64,000 nt of DNA from Deinococcus carri (GTDB lineage: Bacteria > Deinococcota > Deinococci > Deinococcales > Deinococcaceae): contig NZ_BAABRP010000005.1 of NCBI RefSeq assembly GCF_039545055.1, positions 6,001-70,000 of the forward strand, in the 5' to 3' direction. Shown here piece after piece: positions 55,047 through 64,000 of the stretch. The notes below the pieces were generated by a model, which was not told the origin of the DNA, made no database searches, and worked only from the letters and a program-made list of their open reading frames with translations. A program made the position numbers and the translations under genes. The first letter of the stretch is position 1. Every line of letters begins with the position of its first letter.

Positions 55047-55742
55047 ATGCGGCGAATCCTGGCCCTGCTCCTCCCATTCCTGCTTGGCAGCACAGCCTAT
55101 GCGGGCGGCGGACCGGGGATTGCTACTGCTGGAGCGGCAGGAAAGTTCTATGTCGCATTCACGGAGCAGGGGAGCGTCGAGTATGGAACAAGGAAGCTGA
55201 CCATCACGCTGTACGAGAAACCAGGTGGAAGGCTGCTCTGGAAGCGGCAGGTTGATGGAAGGCTGTACGAGGCGTCAGACGGTAACCGGAACTTTCCGGG
55301 CTGGAGCGTGGTGGATTCGGTTCTCTGGATTTCCCATACCACCGGGGGCGAACACTGGCACGTGGACAATACGGGCTTCCGCCTGAGCGACGGCAAGTCG
55401 CTTTGGGAAAATACCGATGTGGGCCGCCCCCTGACCACTGGTCAAGGCGAAATCCTGTTCAGGCACCTGCAAAGTCAACTCGCTTACCCCGAGCTGCGGC
55501 AGGTAGAGCTGGTCCGGAACAACCTGAAGACAGGCGAGGCAACACGTTTAAACCTGTGGATTCCAGCTCGCACCAACTGCGGTAACATCAACGACTACAG
55601 CTATAAAGATGCGGCCTATCTAAAACGTTGGGCAGATTCCAAATTCTTCTATGCACAGCACAAAGACGCCTGCGGTGTATTTGTAGCCCGCTTCGACTGG
55701 CACGGCAACGAGGGGCAGTCACCAAAAATCATTCCCCGGTAA
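55047..55742 (+). CDS. Secreted protein, unknown function
   Basis: 231 residues with a signal peptide (MRRILALLLPFLLGSTAYAG, cut after AYA). The mature part is beta-rich, with repeats of Tyr/Trp/Gly strands (LLWKRQVDGRLYEASDG, GWSVVDSVLWISHTTGG) and three Cys near the C-terminus. It could be a beta-propeller fragment or lectin-like domain but no family is recognised. TAAACT (55035-55040) lies 6 bases before the ATG. GC content is lower than in the neighbours, possibly a sign of transfer. Confidence 0.65.
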   Translation: MRRILALLLPFLLGSTAYAGGGPGIATAGAAGKFYVAFTEQGSVEYGTRKLTITLYEKPGGRLLWKRQVDGRLYEASDGNRNFPGWSVVDSVLWISHTTGGEHWHVDNTGFRLSDGKSLWENTDVGRPLTTGQGEILFRHLQSQLAYPELRQVELVRNNLKTGEATRLNLWIPARTNCGNINDYSYKDAAYLKRWADSKFFYAQHKDACGVFVARFDWHGNEGQSPKIIPR

Positions 55743-55750
55743 CTGCCCTG

Positions 55751-55830
55751 CTACAGCTCCTCCACCAGCACCCCGTAGACCACCAAGTCGTCGTGCACCG
55801 TCTCGCCTCGCCTTTTCAGAGGCCCACGGC
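55751..55830 (-). pseudogene. Possible 3' remnant of an acyltransferase gene
   Basis: On the minus strand a frame ends ETVHDDLVVYGVLVEEL, which looks like the C-terminus of GNAT acetyltransferases (HDDLVVYGVL). No body of such a gene exists upstream: the frame runs into the antisense of the GH1-like gene. The rest of 55743-56035 shows no gene. Confidence 0.4.
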
Positions 55831-56035
55831 AGGGGCGCGGGTGTGGGCGGTCAGGTCGCCAAAGTCGAACGAGATGCATCGGACACCCACGTTCCAGCCC
55901 GAGCCATGCCCCTGAGCCGCCTCCGAGGCTTGAGCCTTTCTTGAGGGTTTCATCTGCCTCAGAGGGCGCGGCAGGCAGACTGGCGGGCAGCGTCACGCAC
56001 TCCCACACCCGCGCGCCGCGAAAGAGGTCCGCGCC

Positions 56036-57451
56036 TTGATTTACTTCATGTTCGCCACCGGCATCGAGAACTCCTATCCCACGATCCAGGGCGGCCGGGT
56101 CCGGCAGGACGAGATGGCAAAATGCCGCCACTACGACTTCTGGCAGAAGGATTTCGACCTCGTGTCCGAACTGGGCATCTCGTTTCTGCGCTATGGGCCG
56201 CCCATCCACACGACCTGGACCGGGCCGGACCGCTACGACTGGTCCTTTGCAGACGAGACGTTCGCGGGGCTGCGGGCGCGGAACATCACGCCCATCGTGG
56301 ACCTGTGCCATTTCGGGGTGCCGGACTGGGTGGGGAACTTCCAGAACCCCGACTTCCCGGAACAGTTCGCGCGTTACGCCGGGGCCTTTGCGCGGCGCTT
56401 TCCCTGGGTGCAGCTCTACACGCCGGTCAACGAGATGTACGTCTGCGCGCTCTTCTCGGCCCGCTACGGCTGGTGGAACGAGCAGCTCAGCACCGACCCC
56501 GCCTTCGTGACGGCCCTCAAGCACATCGTCCGGGCCAACATCCTCGCCATGCACGCCATCCTCAGGGAACGCCCCGACGCCATCTTTATCCAGAGCGAGT
56601 CCTCGGAGTACTTTCACGCCGAGAACCCCCAGGCCATCGGGCGCGCCGAGACGCTCAACGCGGTGCGTTTTCTGTCGCTGGACCTCAATTACGGCCAACA
56701 GGTCAGTTCGGAAATGTACGAATACCTGCTGGACAACGGCATGACGCGGGACGAGTACCACTTCTTCCTGCGCCACAACCTCAAGCACCACTGCATCATG
56801 GGCAACGACTACTACGTCACCAACGAGCACCTCGTTCACCCGGACGGGCAGACGGAGGCGAGCGGGGAAATCTTCGGGTACTCGGTGATCACCAACCAGT
56901 ACTACGCCCGCTACGGCCTCCCCGTGATGCACACCGAGACGAACTTCACCCAGGGGCCAGCCGGGGACGAGGCGGTGCGCTGGCTGCGCAAGGAGTGGGC
57001 CAACGTGCTGCGGGTGCGCAACGACGGCCTGCCCATCGTGGGCTTCACCTGGTATTCCCTCACCGATCAGGTGGACTGGGACTCGGCCCTGCGCGAGAAC
57101 AACGGGAACGTGAATCCGCTGGGCCTGTACGACCTGGACCGCAACATCCGGCCCGTCGGGGAGGCATACCGCCGACTGATTGGCGAGTGGTGCGACGTGC
57201 TGCCCACCCAGAGCGTCGTGCTGACGGTCCCGGTCTTCCCGCCCAGCCAGCAGGGGGGCGAGGCCGTGCAGAACGCCCAGGCCCAGGCGCGCGTCTTTCA
57301 GCAGGTCAGCCAGGCGACAACTCCCACCCAGACCGACCCGACCCCGCGGGCTGTGACCCCCGAACCTCCTCCTCCCCAGCCTCCCCAGACCACAGCAGCT
57401 CAGGCCACACCCGCTCAGACCCCAGCACCACAGAAAGGCCAGCCATCATGA
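56036..57451 (+). CDS. Family 1-like glycosyl hydrolase
   Basis: TIM-barrel glycosidase of the GH1/clan A type, 471 residues. Acid/base Glu E133 in TPVNEMYV and nucleophile E301 in MHTETNF at the expected strands 4 and 7. The last 80 residues are a Pro/Gln/Thr-rich tail, probably disordered. TTG 56036 is favoured because AAGAGGT lies about 9 bases upstream; ATG 56048 is an alternative. The gene overlaps the following SDR by 4 bases, so the two form an operon acting on a sugar or glycoside. Confidence 0.85.
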   Translation: MIYFMFATGIENSYPTIQGGRVRQDEMAKCRHYDFWQKDFDLVSELGISFLRYGPPIHTTWTGPDRYDWSFADETFAGLRARNITPIVDLCHFGVPDWVGNFQNPDFPEQFARYAGAFARRFPWVQLYTPVNEMYVCALFSARYGWWNEQLSTDPAFVTALKHIVRANILAMHAILRERPDAIFIQSESSEYFHAENPQAIGRAETLNAVRFLSLDLNYGQQVSSEMYEYLLDNGMTRDEYHFFLRHNLKHHCIMGNDYYVTNEHLVHPDGQTEASGEIFGYSVITNQYYARYGLPVMHTETNFTQGPAGDEAVRWLRKEWANVLRVRNDGLPIVGFTWYSLTDQVDWDSALRENNGNVNPLGLYDLDRNIRPVGEAYRRLIGEWCDVLPTQSVVLTVPVFPPSQQGGEAVQNAQAQARVFQQVSQATTPTQTDPTPRAVTPEPPPPQPPQTTAAQATPAQTPAPQKGQPS

Positions 57452-58230
57452 CGCAACCCCAGACCACCCCGACCGAACCCTCCGTGACGTGCCGCCGCTT
57501 CGAGAATGCCGTCGTGATCGTGACGGGGGCGGCCAGTGGCATCGGCCTGGCGGCGGCGCGCCGCTTCGCGCAGGAGGGGGGCCGCCTGGTGATTGCCGAC
57601 CTGAACGGCGAGCAGGCCACGCAGGCCGCCGCCGAGGTCCGCGCCGCCGGTGCCCCCGATGCGCTGGGCGTGGCGTGTGACGTCTCGGACCCGGCCCAGG
57701 TCGAGGCCTGCGTGCAGCAGACTGTCACGCACTTCGGCCAGCTCGACGTGATCGTGAACAACGCCGGGCTGATGACCTTCAAGCCCCTCACCGAACTGAA
57801 CGTGCAGGACTGGCAGCGCGTGCTGGCCGTGGACCTGCTGGGGGCCTTTTCCTTTATCCGCCAGGCCTTCGAGGTAATGAAGCCCGGCGGCGCGGTCGTC
57901 AACGTGTCCAGCATCCACGCGCGCGAAACCGAGGCGCTGGTGGCCCCCTACGCCGCCGCCAAGGCCGCCCTGCTGTCACTGACCCGCAGCGCCGCCATCG
58001 AGGGCGGGCCGCGCGGCATCCGCGTGAACGCCGTCCTGCCCGGCGCGGTGGACACCCCGATGCTGTGGAACAACCCCAACGTGAAAAGCGGCGTCGAGAA
58101 GATCAACCCCGCCGACGTGGGCCAGCCCGCCGACCTCGCCGCGGCCATCGCCTTTCTGGCCTCGCGCGACGCCGCCTTCGTGCAGGGGACGGGGCTGGTG
58201 GTGGATGGGGGGAGGCTGGATCATCTGTGA
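57448..58230 (+). CDS. Short-chain dehydrogenase/reductase
   Basis: NAD(P)-dependent oxidoreductase, 260 residues. TGAASGIG (about 26-33) cofactor motif, NNAG (about 104-107), and Tyr-x3-Lys in [11 protein letters not shown] near 168-172 with the catalytic Ser in NVSSIH. ATG overlaps the stop of the GH1-like gene; glucose- or inositol-type dehydrogenases are candidates by context. Confidence 0.93.
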   Translation: MTQPQTTPTEPSVTCRRFENAVVIVTGAASGIGLAAARRFAQEGGRLVIADLNGEQATQAAAEVRAAGAPDALGVACDVSDPAQVEACVQQTVTHFGQLDVIVNNAGLMTFKPLTELNVQDWQRVLAVDLLGAFSFIRQAFEVMKPGGAVVNVSSIHARETEALVAPYAAAKAALLSLTRSAAIEGGPRGIRVNAVLPGAVDTPMLWNNPNVKSGVEKINPADVGQPADLAAAIAFLASRDAAFVQGTGLVVDGGRLDHL

Positions 58231-58262
58231 GGGGGAGGGGTCAGGGGTAAGGGGTAAGGGGT
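58226..58262. repeat. GGGGTAA heptamer repeat
   Basis: GGGGTCA, GGGGTAA, GGGGTAA, GGGGTAA: four 7-base units directly after the SDR stop. Related by complement to 27745-27790. Confidence 0.7.
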
Positions 58263-58290
58263 AAGTGGGGGTCGTGAAGGCTTTCACGCT

Positions 58291-58417
58291 CTGCCTTCTG
58301 CCTTCTGCCTTCTGCCTTCTGCCTTCTGCCTTCTGCCTTCTGCCTTCTGCCTTCTGCCTTCTGCCTTCTGCCTTCTGCCTTCTGCCTTCTGCCTTCTGCC
58401 TTCTGCCTTCTGCCTTC
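58291..58417 (+). repeat. (CTGCCTT)18 tandem array
   Basis: About 18 perfect tandem copies of the 7-base unit CTGCCTT. Such an array should vary in copy number by slippage. The reverse-complement unit (AAGGCAG) is found in the metH repeat at 61725-61815. Confidence 0.95.
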
Positions 58418-58463
58418 CGTCCCTTGTCTGCCCCTCTCACCTTTTCTCCCGCCCCGCCCGCGC

Positions 58464-58469
58464 TAGACT
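58464..58469 (+). promoter_or_regulatory. -10 box TAGACT of metH-metF
   Basis: TAGACT lies about 35 bases before the riboswitch, giving a start near 58476. No clear -35. Confidence 0.5.
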
Positions 58470-58503
58470 GCATGCGTCGTGCCGCGAGAGCACGGTCATC
58501 CTG

Positions 58504-58646
<143 letters not shown>

Positions 58647-58706
58647 CAGGCGTATTCGAGGTTTCATGGGCCGCCGGGAGAGGCGGCCTGTTTCAATTGA
58701 GGTGAG

Positions 58707-63235
<4,529 letters not shown>

Positions 63236-63237
63236 AG

Positions 63238-63340
63238 CTTCCGGCGACCAGCCGCCAGCGGCCAGCAAAAAAGCAACGCCCCGGCATAGGCTGGGGCGTT
63301 GCTCCTACTGGTTGCTGGAAGCTGGCCGCTTCCCTAGCTG
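63238..63340. repeat. Heptamer inverted arms after metF
   Basis: Left arm TTCCGGC, GACCAGC, CGCCAGC, GGCCAGC; right arm around 63309-63335 (TGGTTGCTGGAAGCTGG) is its reverse complement. The terminator of the next gene lies in the loop, the same layout as at infB. Confidence 0.7.
63267..63302 (-). terminator. Intrinsic terminator of the minus-strand gene
   Basis: GCAACGCCCC (63302-63293 read on the minus strand) pairs with GGGGCGTTGC (63282-63273), followed by TTTTTT. A perfect 10-bp stem. Confidence 0.85.
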
Positions 63341-64000
63341 TTGTCCACCACCAGCGTGAACGTCTTCGTCGCCTTGCCGTTCGCGGGCACGTCCACACGC
63401 AGCTCGGCGGCGGGGTTCTGGCCCCTGACGACGCCGTCGATGGTGATGCGGCGGCCGCCGACGCGCTCCGTGACCTCGGCGCGGACGGGGCGATCCTTGC
63501 CGTTCTCGAAGGTGTAGGTGACCTTGTAGGTGGTCCGCACGACGTTGCCCTTGTCGTTCTTCTCGCTGCTGACGGTCTGCACGGCCCGCGTGTAGCGCAC
63601 GTCGGGGTCGTTGCCGAGGCTGAACTCGATTTCCTCGCCCCGCGCCGTCTCGGAAATCTGGGTCTGCCCCACGATGCGGCCCTCCTCGCGCACGGTCAGG
63701 CTGCCGCCGGGCAGGCGCTGATCGGCCTTCAGGCGGTAGAAACGGCTGAGGGTACCGTCGGTGTTCTGCGGCGTGAAGTAGGTGTTCAGCCCCGCGTAAC
63801 GCTCGAACTGCGTCAGCTTAGGCGTCAGGAAGGGCAGCGTCACCGTGCTGTTGGCGGGCAGCGTGAAGGGCGTGGAGAGGGCGTAGCGGTACAGGCCGCG
63901 CAGTTCCCCCAGGGCGTTGATCTTGGGGGCGGCCGCATCGGCAGCGCCGCTACTCGCCGTCACCTCGGCCCTCAGGGCCATGTAGGGCGCGGGCACCGGC
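63334..64000 (-). CDS. DUF4139-like protein, 5' part outside the window
   Basis: C-terminal part (at least 220 residues) of a secreted or envelope protein resembling DUF4139: FTLPANSTVTLPFLTP, FERYAGLNTYFTP, FYRLKADQRLPGGSLTVREEGRIVGQTQI and a beta-sandwich with DPDVRYTRAVQTVSSEK. The frame runs off the right edge; the Met at 63996 is probably internal. Function unknown. Confidence 0.75.
   Translation of the reverse strand, partial: PVPAPYMALRAEVTASSGAADAAAPKINALGELRGLYRYALSTPFTLPANSTVTLPFLTPKLTQFERYAGLNTYFTPQNTDGTLSRFYRLKADQRLPGGSLTVREEGRIVGQTQISETARGEEIEFSLGNDPDVRYTRAVQTVSSEKNDKGNVVRTTYKVTYTFENGKDRPVRAEVTERVGGRRITIDGVVRGQNPAAELRVDVPANGKATKTFTLVVDNS

Noticed and set aside
58291..58417. Possible CRISPR array
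   Set aside because: The unit is 7 bases with no spacers; a simple tandem repeat. No cas genes are seen.

Overview
The window is a GC-rich, gene-dense piece of a bacterial chromosome that looks like Deinococcus. The pointers are a single-chain SecD-SecF fusion, a homocitrate synthase of the Thermus/Deinococcus lysine route, carotenoid genes (a UbiA-type prenyltransferase and a CrtI/CrtD-type desaturase) next to a CarH-like B12 regulator, and many start codons placed only 5-8 bases behind a TAnnnT -10 box, a leaderless arrangement typical of that phylum. The genus is inferred from gene content, not from a marker gene.

Layout. 0-3 kb: a small unknown protein, an acyl-CoA dehydrogenase and an LCP protein. 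3-7.2 kb: the rimP-nusA-rnpM-infB operon, with a compact promoter and an intrinsic terminator in its leader. 7.2-15.7 kb: envelope proteins, secDF, a lipoprotein, ilvD and an Mrr-like endonuclease. 15.7-25.6 kb: system I cytochrome c maturation (ccdA, ccmA, ccmB; then ccmC-D-E-F-G-H-I), ending in a CcmI-like protein fused to a c-type cytochrome domain and a Rieske protein. 25.5-34 kb: oxidoreductases, a CitE-like/MaoC pair, homocitrate synthase, a four-helix bundle (S23) gene inside inverted heptamer arms, a PhzF-like protein and a BenE-like permease. 34-41.6 kb: an aminotransferase, a non-autonomous transposon-like element and other repeats, an esterase, recO, an S41 protease and an MgtC-like protein. 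41.9-46 kb: a proline degradation operon (GntR regulator, proline dehydrogenase, NmrA-like protein, P5C dehydrogenase) with a palindromic operator over its promoter. 46-51.7 kb: a subtilase, carotenoid genes, the CarH-like regulator and tRNA-Val. 51.7-64 kb: amidase, pheA, HAD hydrolase, a GH1-like/SDR pair, then metH-metF behind a probable SAM riboswitch, and a DUF4139-like gene cut by the right edge.

The most unusual property is the repeat content. Many intergenic stretches hold short tandem repeats whose unit is 7 bases, with many different unit sequences, usually as a left arm and its reverse complement so that they fold into a hairpin. They invade gene ends: the 5' ends of ccmA and ccmH, the 5' end of the PhzF-like gene, the 3' end of the MaoC gene, an in-frame linker of metH, and the junction in front of the carotenoid desaturase, which is left without a normal start codon. 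One pair of arms brackets the S23-family gene, the protein family also encoded by stem-loop intervening sequences of 23S rRNA genes; this is my main candidate for an undescribed element. A second, structured repeat family (three stem-loops, about 177-198 bases) and a 172-base element with 18-base terminal inverted repeats and a 5-base target duplication are also present.
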